Shown in pieces: positions 51,439 through 60,455 of a DNA stretch of 64,000 nt (position 1 is its first letter; every line of letters begins with the position of its first letter). A program made the position numbers and the translations under genes. The notes below the pieces were generated by a model. The model was not told where the DNA came from. It worked only from the letters and a program-made list of their open reading frames with translations, and searched no databases. The stretch comes from Paraktedonobacter sp035294465. Its GTDB lineage: Bacteria > Chloroflexota > Ktedonobacteria > Ktedonobacterales > Ktedonobacteraceae. The DNA is taken from assembly GCA_035294465.1 (NCBI GenBank), contig DATGKW010000136.1, positions 1 to 64,000 of the forward strand, in the 5' to 3' direction.

Positions 51439-51796
51439 AAATACCAGCCTTCCTGATTAACACTCCTTCGTTGCTCAGTCCTGTGTAGTGTAGCATTGAT
51501 CGCCAGCACCTATGCATACATATGCATCGATCTGGTACTTTTGGCATACCGACCAGAGAAAACAAAAGAGGAACTTTACAGGAGCAAAGCGTTCGTTTGT
51601 GATGCGTTCGTGAGAAAAAGGGTCGCCATTGAGAGCCAGGCGTGATTATCGGCGGTTATGCTAGGAGTGTCGAAAGGAGGACGAGGCCGGGCGCAAGAAA
51701 AAAATCGGCCCCTCCAGTTCGGCAGGATTTATGGCGGTAAATAACAAACACTAAACGTCTCTCATACGAGGCGATAGAAAACAAGGAGCGTTTCCT
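51439..51796. other. Divergent intergenic region with palindromic site
   Basis: About 360 bases between the CAP lipoprotein and DoxX genes. The notable element is the near-perfect palindrome at 51512-51527. A purine-rich AAGGAGGACGAGG (51675-51690) resembles a ribosome site but no gene follows it. An AAGGAG lies about 10 bases before the doxX-family start. Confidence 0.5.
51512..51527. promoter_or_regulatory. Operator-like palindrome ATGCATA-CA-TATGCAT
   Basis: Two perfect 7-bp arms with a 2-bp centre, 74 bases upstream of the CAP lipoprotein start. Size and symmetry fit a dimeric repressor site. No regulator gene adjoins it. Confidence 0.45.
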
Positions 51797-52459
51797 ATGC
51801 GGAATATACGAAGCATTCAACCAAAAAGCGCAACACAGATTGCCGAACCACCTGTAGCACGCTTCCTTTTTGCAGACACCCGGATGGCCTGGTTCTGGCT
51901 CATCGTTCGTCTTTATCTTTGTTACGAGTGGCTGACCGCCGGGTTGGAAAAGATGTTTGGCCGCTCATTTGAATTCGGTTCTTCCTTCGGCCAGCCGGTT
52001 CAGGGTGGAAGCTGGATCGCCGGTAGCCACGTGGGCGCGGCCATCCAGGGTTTTGCTAACGGGGCACTGGCTCAGGCAACCGGAGCACATCCAGCAGTGC
52101 AGAACTGGTACGCCTGGTTCCTGCAGCATGTGGTCATTCCTAACGCGGGCGCGTTCGCTTATGTGATCACCTTTGGTGAGGTGCTGGTTGGCATGGGCCT
52201 GCTGGTTGGCGCACTGACTGGCATTGCAGCCTTCTTCGGCCTGCTCATGAATCTGAACTACCTGCTCGCCGGTACAGTGAGCACCAACCCGTTGCTGGGC
52301 GTGCTGGCTGTGCTGGTGGTGCTGGCATGGAGGATCGCGGGCTACTACGGTATTGACCGCTACCTGCTGCCAGTGCTGGGTACACCCTGGACAGGTTCTC
52401 TGCTGAAGAAGACAGAGGAGACGGTAGAGCCATCTGCAAAACTGCACGCGGCCTCATAA
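51797..52459 (+). CDS. DoxX-family membrane protein
   Basis: 220 residues with four hydrophobic helices. The pattern FWLIVRLYLCYEWLTAGLEK, GEVLVGMGLLVGALTGIAAF and LLMNLNYLLAGTVSTNPLL fits the DoxX/DoxD group, which includes the small subunit of archaeal thiosulfate:quinone oxidoreductase. In other bacteria DoxX proteins join redox-stress membrane complexes. The catalytic role here is unknown. A good AAGGAG precedes ATG 51797. It lies just upstream of the cyd locus but has its own terminator. Confidence 0.85.
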   Translation: MRNIRSIQPKSATQIAEPPVARFLFADTRMAWFWLIVRLYLCYEWLTAGLEKMFGRSFEFGSSFGQPVQGGSWIAGSHVGAAIQGFANGALAQATGAHPAVQNWYAWFLQHVVIPNAGAFAYVITFGEVLVGMGLLVGALTGIAAFFGLLMNLNYLLAGTVSTNPLLGVLAVLVVLAWRIAGYYGIDRYLLPVLGTPWTGSLLKKTEETVEPSAKLHAAS

Positions 52460-52481
52460 ACCGCAATAGTAACTTTTAGAG

Positions 52482-52673
52482 TCAGGAGGTTCGAGGGCGA
52501 AGCATAGCTGAATGCTTCGCTCTCGACTGTTTGTTTGCCCTCTGTTCGTCACCAGACCACTTCCCTTTCTTGTTGAGATTGAGATAAGCCCGCGCCAGTC
52601 TCGGATCCATATCAAACTGGCCCTCCATCCTGGCTCCTCTACGGTTTTCGCGAAAAAATCGTGACTGGGACAT
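52482..52673 (-). CDS. Possible small basic protein
   Basis: A 63-codon frame starting at ATG 52673, with AGGCCAGG just upstream. The product is basic and hydrophilic (MEGQFDMDPRLARAYLNLNK in the middle) and unlike any family I recognise. Its 3' end runs through the hairpin that ends the doxX transcript, which weakens the case. Kept as a low-confidence call. Confidence 0.25.
   Translation of the reverse strand: MSQSRFFRENRRGARMEGQFDMDPRLARAYLNLNKKGKWSGDEQRANKQSRAKHSAMLRPRTS
52492..52535 (+). terminator. Terminator after the DoxX-family gene
   Basis: CGAGGGCGAAGCAT (52492-52505) and ATGCTTCGCTCTCG (52512-52525) pair with one mismatch around a 6-nt loop, followed by ACTGTTTGTTTG. Confidence 0.75.
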
Positions 52674-52766
52674 AGACCTGGCCTCACAAAACGATCACAA
52701 TATCTGGCAAAGAAGAAACAGCGTATTGAGCAGCCAGCAGAAACGGCTCATTTGCTCTTTTCTCAT

Positions 52767-52796
52767 TTGAACTACTCTTACCACTTGCCCTACAAT
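52767..52796 (+). promoter_or_regulatory. Promoter of the cydDCAB locus
   Basis: TTGAAC (52767-52772) and TACAAT (52791-52796) are 18 bases apart; transcription would start about 58 bases before cydD. Confidence 0.55.
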
Positions 52797-52860
52797 ACAG
52801 AAAGACAAGAAGCACAAATTTTTTCTCAGCCTGTCAAGAGGCTTTAGAGATTGGGAACAT

Positions 52861-54651
52861 ATGTATAAAAAAATTCTCGCCTCCACCAAACTATCGCGGC
52901 GTATCCTGGCCTTCACGGTCGCGATGGGCCTGGCGGGGACGCTGGCGATCATTGCGCAAATGGCGCTCCTGAGCAAGATTGTCACGCAGGTCTTTCTCTT
53001 ACATAAGGGACTGGCGCAGGTGCTTTTGCCGCTTGCCCTGTTCGTAAGCACGATTGTTATACGGGCCGGCCTGCTCTGGGTGCGCGAAGAGGCCGCCCAG
53101 AGAGCAGCAATTCGCGCAAAAGCTTTCTTGCGGGAGCGTGTCTTTGCTCATCTGCTGGCGCTTGGGCCAGGCTTCCGCGCGAGCGAGCGCACGGGCGAAC
53201 TGGCCGCAACGCTCAACGAGGGCATCGAGCGATTGGACGCTTATATCGCACGCTACCTGCCTCAGCTCGCTTTGAGCATTCTCGTCCCTGTGCTTATCTT
53301 TGTCGTGATCCTGCCGGTTGACTGGTTTAGTGCCCTGCTACTGCTTTGCACTGGACCGGTGATCCCGCTGCTCATGGCACTGGTGGGCATCAATACACAG
53401 AAGCGCACTCAGGCACAATGGGCTACACTTTCACTCATGAGCGCTCATTTCCTGGATGTTATGCAGGGACTAACGACGCTGAAGCTGTTTGGACACAGCG
53501 AGGAGCAGCAGGAGCGCATTGCTTCCATTAGCAACCGCTTTCGCGAGAGAACGCTACAGGTGCTGCGCTCTGCATTCCTCTCAGGTGCTGTGCTTGAGTT
53601 CATGACGATGACGGCCATCGGCGTGATTGCAACAACGCTCGGTGTACGTCTGCTCAACCATAGCATGAGTTTTGATCGGGCCTTCTTCATTCTCCTACTG
53701 ACGCCGGAGTTTTATCGGCCGCTGCAAGAGCTTGGTACGCAGCGCCACGCCGCACTAGAAGGCGAGGCATCGGCGCAGCGGCTCCTTGAAATTCTGGAAA
53801 TGCCGGTCCCGACAGAGGCCGGCTCGGAGGTTGACGAAGCCATCCCGGCAGGCCCCATCACTATCGATATTACTGACCTCAGCTATACTTATCCAGCGAA
53901 GGAAGCGCCCGCGCTGGATCATGTCACGCTGCGCTTGCCAGCCAATACCTGCACCGCGCTCGTCGGTCACAGTGGCGCGGGCAAGAGCACACTGGTCAAC
54001 CTGCTCTTGCGCTTTATAGATGGTACATCTGGAACGATTGCCGCGAATGGGATAGCTATCACCCGGCTCTCGCCGGAACGGTGGCGGGAATATATCGCCC
54101 TTGTGCCGCAGCGCCCTTACCTGTTCTACGGCACAGTACGCGAGAACATCCATCTGGCACGCCCACAGGCCAGCGAAGACGAGGTTACGCATGCGGCAGA
54201 GCTGGCGGGAGTAACCGCCTTCCTTGATGAACTTCCCCACGGCTTCGACACTCAGGTTGGAGAGCAGGGTACACAGCTTAGCGCCGGTCAGGCACAAAGG
54301 GTTGCCATTGCACGCGCTTTCCTAAAGAATGCCCCGCTCTTGATCCTGGACGAGCCAACATCCTGTCTTGACCCAGACAGTGAGGCCCGTATCCGGCAAT
54401 CGCTCACCACCCTGATGCGAGACCGCACCGTGCTGGTGATCGCCCATCGCTCCAACACCATCGCCCAGGCGCATCGCGTGGTCGTACTGGAAAACGGGCG
54501 GATCACGGAAACAGGCTTGCCGGACGAACTCGCATTAAGCGACGGAACGTATGCCCACCTGCTCGGTGCCGCCAGAGCAAGGGCATCAGCAGATGCAAGG
54601 CTTCCCATCGTAGCGTTTACGGGCAACACTGGCACCGTTCCAGAGATGTAA
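52861..54651 (+). CDS. cydD: Heterodimeric ABC exporter subunit CydD
   Basis: 596 residues: six-helix membrane domain (1-310) and ATPase domain (about 340-575) with Walker A GHSGAGKST, signature LSAGQAQRVAIARAFL, Walker B LLILDEPTS and switch His in VLVIAHRSNT. The CydDC exporter sends thiols (glutathione, cysteine) or binds heme and is needed to assemble cytochrome bd. Immediate linkage to cydC, cydA and cydB supports the assignment over a generic exporter. cydC starts 11 bases downstream. Confidence 0.93.
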   Translation: MYKKILASTKLSRRILAFTVAMGLAGTLAIIAQMALLSKIVTQVFLLHKGLAQVLLPLALFVSTIVIRAGLLWVREEAAQRAAIRAKAFLRERVFAHLLALGPGFRASERTGELAATLNEGIERLDAYIARYLPQLALSILVPVLIFVVILPVDWFSALLLLCTGPVIPLLMALVGINTQKRTQAQWATLSLMSAHFLDVMQGLTTLKLFGHSEEQQERIASISNRFRERTLQVLRSAFLSGAVLEFMTMTAIGVIATTLGVRLLNHSMSFDRAFFILLLTPEFYRPLQELGTQRHAALEGEASAQRLLEILEMPVPTEAGSEVDEAIPAGPITIDITDLSYTYPAKEAPALDHVTLRLPANTCTALVGHSGAGKSTLVNLLLRFIDGTSGTIAANGIAITRLSPERWREYIALVPQRPYLFYGTVRENIHLARPQASEDEVTHAAELAGVTAFLDELPHGFDTQVGEQGTQLSAGQAQRVAIARAFLKNAPLLILDEPTSCLDPDSEARIRQSLTTLMRDRTVLVIAHRSNTIAQAHRVVVLENGRITETGLPDELALSDGTYAHLLGAARARASADARLPIVAFTGNTGTVPEM

Positions 54652-54662
54652 GGAAAGTAATC

Positions 54663-56411
54663 ATGAAGACGTTCACACGCTTGTTCGCATACCTGCTGCC
54701 ATTTCGCTGGCGGATCGCGCTGGCAATTCTCCTGGGCAGCGTCATGATTGCCAGCAGCATGGGACTGCTTGGTATGGCGGCCTATCTCGTCGCCACAGCC
54801 GCGCTTGGACCGCTGCTGGTTTTCCTCAGCATCCCTATCTACCTGGTACAAACGATGGGCATTGTACGCGCAGCCTCGCGCTATAGCGAGCGACTCATCT
54901 CGCATAATACGACCCTCCGCCTGCTGGCACACCTGCGCGTCTGGGCATATAAACGTATCGAGCCGCAGGCCCCGGCCCACTTGCTGACACACCGCAGCGG
55001 CGATATGCTGGCGCGTCTGGTGGCCGACATCGAGGAACTACAGAACTTTTATCTGCGCGTTGTCTCGCCTATGATCGTCGCGCTGGTAACCAGCCTCTTC
55101 ACTTTTGGCGTCTTTGCGATTTTCAGCATGGGAATGGCCTGGATTTCGCTGGTCTTTCTAATTCTCGCCGGCCTGGGTGTCCCCTGCCTCTCGCTAGCGC
55201 TTGCACGCAACCTGGGCCGGCAGCACGTCAAGACTCGTGCCGAATTGAGCATTCAGGTTGTCGATGGATTGCAAGGTATCCAGGACACACTGGTATTCGG
55301 GCGTGGCTCGGCCCGGCTCGCAAGCATCGCCTCTTGCAACCACGAGCTTGGCAAGGTGCAACGCCGCATGGCACACATCGCCGGATTCCAGATTGCGCTG
55401 GGCGACCTGCTGACGAATATGGCAATGTGCGTGCTGCTCATCCTGGCGATTCCGCTGGTGGCATCGCGGTCTATTGATGGAGTCTACCTGGGAGTGATTG
55501 GCCTGCTCATCCTGGCAAGCTTCGAGGCTGTGCAGCCGCTTGCCTCAGCCTTCCAGGAGTTGGGGCAGACGCGAGCTGCCGCGGAGCGCGTCTTTACCGT
55601 CACCGATACCCAGCCGCCAGTCATCGAAAGCGCTGCGCCACAACCGCTTCCGAAGCAATGCGGCGGCTACGATCTGGCTTTCGAGCGAGTCTCCTTCACA
55701 TACCATCCAGGTGAGCGCCACGTGCTCAGCGATATTAGTTTTAGATTGCGAGCAGGCAGTCGTGTCGCGCTCGTTGGTCCTAGCGGATCGGGCAAGAGTA
55801 CGCTGATCCGGCTCGCCCTGCGCTTTTGGGATCCCACGAGCGGTGTGATTTGCCTGAACGGGCAGGACATTCGAGACCTTCGCCTGCGCGACTTGCGTGA
55901 TTGCATCGCCGTAGTTGCGCAGGATACTTACCTTTTCAACGATACCCTGCGCGCCAACCTGCTGCTGGCGCGACCGCAGGCCAGCGAGGCGGAGCTTGAA
56001 GCCGCCCTGGAACAGGCCCAACTGACCGACTTTGTGCGCCAGCTGCCACAAGGGCTGAAAACGCGCATTGGCGAGCAGGGGATGCAGCTATCCGGCGGCG
56101 AACGCCAGCGTGTAGCCATTGCGCGGGCCTTCCTGAAAGATGCGCCGCTGCTTATCCTCGACGAAGCCACTGCGAATCTCGACCCGTTGATTGAGCGCGC
56201 GCTGCTCGCCAGTCTGGAAGAACTCTCGCGAGGACGCACCACCCTGTATACCACACACCGACTGGTAGGAATGGAACATATGGATGAGATTCTTGTGCTG
56301 GATCGTGGCCACCTTGCCGAGCGGGGCACCCATCACGAGTTGCTCGCTCTGGGAAAGCTCTATCGGCAATTGTTCGATGTCCAGGAAGGGGTAATTGAGT
56401 TCATTTCATGA
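54663..56411 (+). CDS. cydC: Heterodimeric ABC exporter subunit CydC
   Basis: 582 residues with the same architecture as CydD. The ATPase domain has Walker A GPSGSGKST, signature LSGGERQRVAIARAFL, Walker B LLILDEATANLD and a switch His in TTLYTTHRLVG. The membrane part includes the conserved RAASRYSERLISHNTTLRLL segment typical of CydC. It works with CydD in the inner membrane. It follows cydD by 11 bases and precedes cydA by 108 bases, a gap containing a weak hairpin GCCCT/AGGGC. Confidence 0.93.
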   Translation: MKTFTRLFAYLLPFRWRIALAILLGSVMIASSMGLLGMAAYLVATAALGPLLVFLSIPIYLVQTMGIVRAASRYSERLISHNTTLRLLAHLRVWAYKRIEPQAPAHLLTHRSGDMLARLVADIEELQNFYLRVVSPMIVALVTSLFTFGVFAIFSMGMAWISLVFLILAGLGVPCLSLALARNLGRQHVKTRAELSIQVVDGLQGIQDTLVFGRGSARLASIASCNHELGKVQRRMAHIAGFQIALGDLLTNMAMCVLLILAIPLVASRSIDGVYLGVIGLLILASFEAVQPLASAFQELGQTRAAAERVFTVTDTQPPVIESAAPQPLPKQCGGYDLAFERVSFTYHPGERHVLSDISFRLRAGSRVALVGPSGSGKSTLIRLALRFWDPTSGVICLNGQDIRDLRLRDLRDCIAVVAQDTYLFNDTLRANLLLARPQASEAELEAALEQAQLTDFVRQLPQGLKTRIGEQGMQLSGGERQRVAIARAFLKDAPLLILDEATANLDPLIERALLASLEELSRGRTTLYTTHRLVGMEHMDEILVLDRGHLAERGTHHELLALGKLYRQLFDVQEGVIEFIS

Positions 56412-56519
56412 ATGTTCATGCTCAGTTCTGGCGCTATCGCCTTGAGCGAAATGAATGTAGGAAGACAGCGCCGGGTGCCCTTGTGAGAGGGCATAGATAA
56501 ATCGGAAGAGGAATAGTAT

Positions 56520-57893
56520 ATGAGCATATCGACGATATTGTCGCGCATCCAGTTCGCCTTTACGATAGGCTACCATTACCTGTTCCCACAATTCACGATG
56601 GGGCTGGCACTGCTGCTGGTCATCCTCAAAATACTGTACCTGGTGCGCAAGGATGAACGCTACAATACTGCTGTGCATTTCTGGGGCAAGATTTTTGCTG
56701 TCACGTTTGTTCTTGGGGTAGTCACAGGCATTCCGATGGAATTCCAGTTCGGCACCAACTGGGCGCTCTTTTCGTCTTACGCGGGCGGCATCATCGCGCA
56801 GACGCTGGCAATGGAAGGTGCCTTCGCTTTCTTCCTGGAATCGGCTTTCCTGGGCCTCTTTCTCTTTGGTGAGCAGACCATCGGACAAAAAGGGCACCTG
56901 ATCGCGACCATCCTGGTCTGGCTCGGTACCTGGCTATCGGGTGGGTTCATTATTGCCTCCAACGCCTGGATGCAGCACCCGGTTGGCTATACGCTCGCAC
57001 ATGGTCGCCTGAGCATCTCAAACTGGGGCGCAGTGATGACCAATCCCTGGATTCTGCCGCAATACCTGCACACCATGAGCGGAGCCGTCGTCACCGGCGC
57101 GTTTATGATGACCGGCCTGGGAGCCTTTTATCTGCTCTCCAAACGCGATATCGACTATGGCCGCATGTTTGTGACGCTGGGGGTGATAGTAGGCTTGATC
57201 GCCAGCGTCTTTCAGCTCTATCCCAGTGGAGATATGGAAGGGTTGCAAGTAGCAGCCTACCAGCCTACCAAGCTCGCCGCGATGGAGGGATTGTTCCAGA
57301 CGCAAAGCGGGGCAGGCATTGTGATCCTGGGGCAGCCAGACGCCTCCAAAGGTACAATTGACAACCCCATCATTATCCCAAATGTCCTAAGCTTTCTGAC
57401 CTACCGGCAGTGGACGGCGGTTGTGCAGGGACTCGATACATTTCCGGCCGATCAGCGTCCTGATGCCGTTGAAATGGTCTACTACTCGTATCACATCATG
57501 GTTGGCCTGGGTACGCTCTTCATCGCCATCACCGCCCTGGCGCTACTCCTGCTGTGGAGAGGCAAGCTATTCCAGAGCCGCTGGATGTTGTGGATACTGA
57601 TGCTGGCAACGCCGTTTCCTTATATCGCGAACACAGCCGGCTGGTTTACTGCTGAGTTGGGTCGCCAGCCCTGGATCGCCTTTGGCTTGCTGCGCACGGT
57701 CAATGGCTCATCTCCCCTGCTTTCGACAGGGAATATCATTTTCACATTGCTGGGCTTCGCCGGAATGTACCTCCTCCTCGGCTTGCTCTATATTTTGATG
57801 GTAGTCATCGAGGCGCTCAAAGGTCCGGAAAAGAGCGCGAAAGAGCCAATGGAGGAAGAGGGAGATATGGGACTGTTGAGTGGGCAAGGATAA
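56520..57893 (+). CDS. cydA: Cytochrome bd quinol oxidase subunit I
   Basis: 457 residues, nine or so membrane helices. Subunit I carries heme b558, b595 and d and oxidises quinol while reducing oxygen to water without proton pumping. Visible marks are FTIGYHYLFPQFTMG (heme b595 His region), FWGKIFAVTFVLGVVTGIPM, the heme b558 area with YQPTKLAAMEGLF in the quinol loop, and GWFTAELGRQPWIAFGLLRT. The Q-loop is short, as in most non-proteobacterial bd enzymes. GAGGAA lies 7-8 bases before ATG 56520. Its 3' end is 19 bases from the cydB start. Confidence 0.96.
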   Translation: MSISTILSRIQFAFTIGYHYLFPQFTMGLALLLVILKILYLVRKDERYNTAVHFWGKIFAVTFVLGVVTGIPMEFQFGTNWALFSSYAGGIIAQTLAMEGAFAFFLESAFLGLFLFGEQTIGQKGHLIATILVWLGTWLSGGFIIASNAWMQHPVGYTLAHGRLSISNWGAVMTNPWILPQYLHTMSGAVVTGAFMMTGLGAFYLLSKRDIDYGRMFVTLGVIVGLIASVFQLYPSGDMEGLQVAAYQPTKLAAMEGLFQTQSGAGIVILGQPDASKGTIDNPIIIPNVLSFLTYRQWTAVVQGLDTFPADQRPDAVEMVYYSYHIMVGLGTLFIAITALALLLLWRGKLFQSRWMLWILMLATPFPYIANTAGWFTAELGRQPWIAFGLLRTVNGSSPLLSTGNIIFTLLGFAGMYLLLGLLYILMVVIEALKGPEKSAKEPMEEEGDMGLLSGQG

Positions 57894-57912
57894 GGAAAGA
57901 AGAAGGAGCACT

Positions 57913-58956
57913 ATGTCAACACTCTGGTTTATTCTGGTCACGTTTATGCTGACCATGTATGTACTGCTGGATGGTTTTGACCTGGGAGCCGGCATTATCC
58001 ACCTGATCGCTGCTCGCACAGATAGCGAACGGCGCTTCATCCTGCGCGCAATTGGGCCAGTTTGGGATGGGAACGAGGTCTGGCTGATCGCCGCTGGTGG
58101 CACGTTGTTTTTCGCTTTTCCGCTACTCTACGCCTCTAGCTTCAGCGGCTTTTATCTGCCGCTGATCATCGTCCTGTGGCTACTCATGGGGCGCGGCGTC
58201 GCCATCGAACTGCGCTCGCGTATCCCTCTGGGAGTATGGGCTTCGTTCTGGGATGGCATTTTCTTCATCGGTAGTTCACTGCTGGCCATTTTTTACGGTG
58301 CAGCACTGGGCAATGTGATTCGCGGTGTGCCGCTCAATGCGCAGGGCTACTTCTTTGAGGCGCTGTGGACGAATTTCAATCCTTTTAATTCCAACCCCGG
58401 CATCCTGGATTGGTACACGATCCTGACAGGCGTGCTGGCCTTCTTCGCGCTGCTCACGCACGGAGCAAACTACATCGCCCTCAAGACAGAGGGCAAGCTA
58501 AATGAACGCGCCCGGCGCATCTCGCGAGTCGGCTGGTTCATAACCATCCCTCTGGCCGCCCTTGCCAGCTTCGCCACGTTCACCGTTCAGCCACAGGTCT
58601 ACACCAGCTTCGCGGAGCGTCCCTGGGGTATCATTTTTCCTTTGATCGCCTTGCTCGGCCTGCTTGGCGCAGGCTTCTTCAATTTTCGGAAACGCGATCT
58701 GCCTGCCCTTCTTTCATCCGGCACGTTCATCCTGGGAATGCTGGCCTGTTCAGCCTTCAGCCTGTACCCGCTGGTTCTGCCCGCTGCAAACCATGTCAAC
58801 AGTCTGACCATCACTAACGCCTCCACCTCGCAATACGGCCTGGTAGTCGGACTGATCTGGTGGAGTCTGGGCATGTTTCTGGCCGCGATCTACTTCATCA
58901 TCACCTATCGTCGCTTCCGGGGAAAAGTAACAGCAGCAGCGAGCCAGGAGTATTGA
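57913..58956 (+). CDS. cydB: Cytochrome bd quinol oxidase subunit II
   Basis: 347 residues from ATG 57913 (AAGGAG 5-6 bases upstream; the codon at 57880 is inside cydA). Eight or so membrane helices, with the family motifs MYVLLDGFDLGAGIIHL, GPVWDGNEVWLIAAGGTLFF and WDGIFFIGSSLLAIFYGAAL. Subunit II pairs with CydA to form the oxidase. It is the last gene of the cyd locus. Confidence 0.95.
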   Translation: MSTLWFILVTFMLTMYVLLDGFDLGAGIIHLIAARTDSERRFILRAIGPVWDGNEVWLIAAGGTLFFAFPLLYASSFSGFYLPLIIVLWLLMGRGVAIELRSRIPLGVWASFWDGIFFIGSSLLAIFYGAALGNVIRGVPLNAQGYFFEALWTNFNPFNSNPGILDWYTILTGVLAFFALLTHGANYIALKTEGKLNERARRISRVGWFITIPLAALASFATFTVQPQVYTSFAERPWGIIFPLIALLGLLGAGFFNFRKRDLPALLSSGTFILGMLACSAFSLYPLVLPAANHVNSLTITNASTSQYGLVVGLIWWSLGMFLAAIYFIITYRRFRGKVTAAASQEY

Positions 58957-59044
58957 GAGAACAAAAACAGCGAATTGCTACCTGCATATACTCGAAACAG
59001 GTTGGCAATCCGTTATGATAAATGGAGGAGGGAGATAAGCAGAG

Positions 59045-59719
59045 ATGACACCGCACCTCGCTTTTCTTTTAGATGTAGACAATACCCTGCTAGCGAATGA
59101 TGAGGTCAAGCAGGAACTGGATAGACAATTGCAAGAAACTCTTGGGCACGAGCTAACCCGGCGGTTCTGGAACATCTACGAACAGGTCCGTCACGAGCAA
59201 GACGTCGTCGATATCCCGCTTTCGCTGAAGCGTTTGCGCGCGGAAATTCCACTAACGCAGCTTGACGAGCGAGCATACCAGCACGCTCATGCCCTCTTCG
59301 AGACCTTCCCGTTCTTCGAGTACCTGTATCCACACGCCATTGAGACGCTTCAGCATCTGCGCACCCTCGGCTTGACGATCATCGTCTCGGATGGCGATCA
59401 GTATTTCCAGGAAGAGAAGATTGTCAACAGCCATCTGGCAGCAGCTGTTGAGGGGCGCGTCTTGATCTATACTCACAAGCAACAGCACCTGGATGAGATC
59501 CTCCAGCGCTATCCGGCCGATCACTATGTGATGATTGATGATAAAGCCAGCATCTTAGCTGCGAGCAAAGAGCTGCTGGGCAGGCGCTTGACTACGCTCT
59601 TCGTGCGACAGGGCAAATACGCTCAGGAGCCGCTGCCCGCTCATTTCACCCCTGATATCAGCGTGGAGGATATTGCAGACCTGCGAAACTTCAGTGCGGA
59701 GCAGTTTCTGCAAACTTGA
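59045..59719 (+). CDS. HAD-superfamily hydrolase
   Basis: 224 residues. Motif I is D10-V-D12-N-T14 (LLDVDNTLLAN), motif II is TIIVSDGD, with Lys near HKQQHLDEIL and acidic motif DHYVMIDDKASILA at about 160. The all-helical cap after motif I fits subclass C1 phosphatases. Substrate unknown. A good GGAGGGAG site precedes ATG 59045. A perfect 9-bp inverted repeat CAGAGAGAA/TTCTCTCTG (59727-59759) follows the stop. Confidence 0.85.
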   Translation: MTPHLAFLLDVDNTLLANDEVKQELDRQLQETLGHELTRRFWNIYEQVRHEQDVVDIPLSLKRLRAEIPLTQLDERAYQHAHALFETFPFFEYLYPHAIETLQHLRTLGLTIIVSDGDQYFQEEKIVNSHLAAAVEGRVLIYTHKQQHLDEILQRYPADHYVMIDDKASILAASKELLGRRLTTLFVRQGKYAQEPLPAHFTPDISVEDIADLRNFSAEQFLQT

Positions 59720-59726
59720 CCTGACT

Positions 59727-59759
59727 CAGAGAGAACCAAGCCGTAAGCATTTCTCTCTG
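59727..59759 (+). terminator. Stem-loop after the HAD gene
   Basis: Perfect 9-bp arms CAGAGAGAA and TTCTCTCTG separated by 15 bases. No T-run follows, so termination may be weak. Confidence 0.45.
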
Positions 59760-59948
59760 TATCAGCCAGGGTAATCAGGATCTTCCCAAAGGCCGGAACG
59801 CATGGTACTATAAAGCTCGCAACAATTCAGATCCAGACCCAGAGCGCGTCACAAGGCGGGCTAATATTCGTGGACTTCACGTATGGGCGTAGAGCAGAGT
59901 GGAGACTTAAGAAGTTGTGTCGTCACAACATAAGGAGGGTACTCATTC

Positions 59949-60452
59949 ATGAGATTTCACATTAAGGAGCGCGGTTGGACTTTACGGGAAGAATTTATTG
60001 TGCGCGATCAGGATGGGAAACCGGCGTTCAAAGTCAAAGGCAGATTTTTCCATATCGGCGATAACCTGGAAATGATTGACTTGCACCAGAATATGGAAGC
60101 GGCGCACATCAAACAGAAGGTAATCGCGCTGACCCCGCACTATGAGATTTACCAGAACGGTATGCTCTGGGCCAGCCTGCATGAGAAGCTGCTTCACTTC
60201 TTTGGCGAACGCTTTAAGATCGCTCTGGACAACGGCGAGTTTTATCATATCACTGGCAACATCATGGACTGGGACTTTACTGTTACCAATGAGCGGGGCG
60301 ATTTACTGGCAACCATTAGCAAGAAAATTTCTCTCTTTGAAGATAGTTATGGCGTGGATATCGCTCAGAATGCTGACGTACCATTGATGATCGCCCTGGC
60401 GATTACTATCGAGATGATTCGCCAGCATCACGAGGATAAGAGTAAAAAATAG
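59949..60452 (+). CDS. LURP-one-related/scramblase-like protein
   Basis: 167 residues matching the LURP-one/Tubby-like C-terminal fold (DUF567): an opening FHIKERGWTLREEFIVRDQD, then GKPAFKVKGRFFHIGDNLEM, repeated beta hairpins, HITGNIMDWDFTVTN and a terminal hydrophobic helix DVPLMIALAITIEMIRQ. The fold resembles phospholipid scramblases and may bind lipids or membranes. AAGGAGGG lies 10 bases before the start. The JAMM gene begins 3 bases after its stop. Confidence 0.8.
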   Translation: MRFHIKERGWTLREEFIVRDQDGKPAFKVKGRFFHIGDNLEMIDLHQNMEAAHIKQKVIALTPHYEIYQNGMLWASLHEKLLHFFGERFKIALDNGEFYHITGNIMDWDFTVTNERGDLLATISKKISLFEDSYGVDIAQNADVPLMIALAITIEMIRQHHEDKSKK

Positions 60453-60455
60453 CGA

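Larger units (their letters stand above)
52460..52860. other. Intergenic region between doxX-family gene and cydD
   Basis: About 400 bases holding the doxX terminator (52492-52525), a doubtful 63-codon minus-strand frame, and the cyd promoter (52767-52796). Confidence 0.6.
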
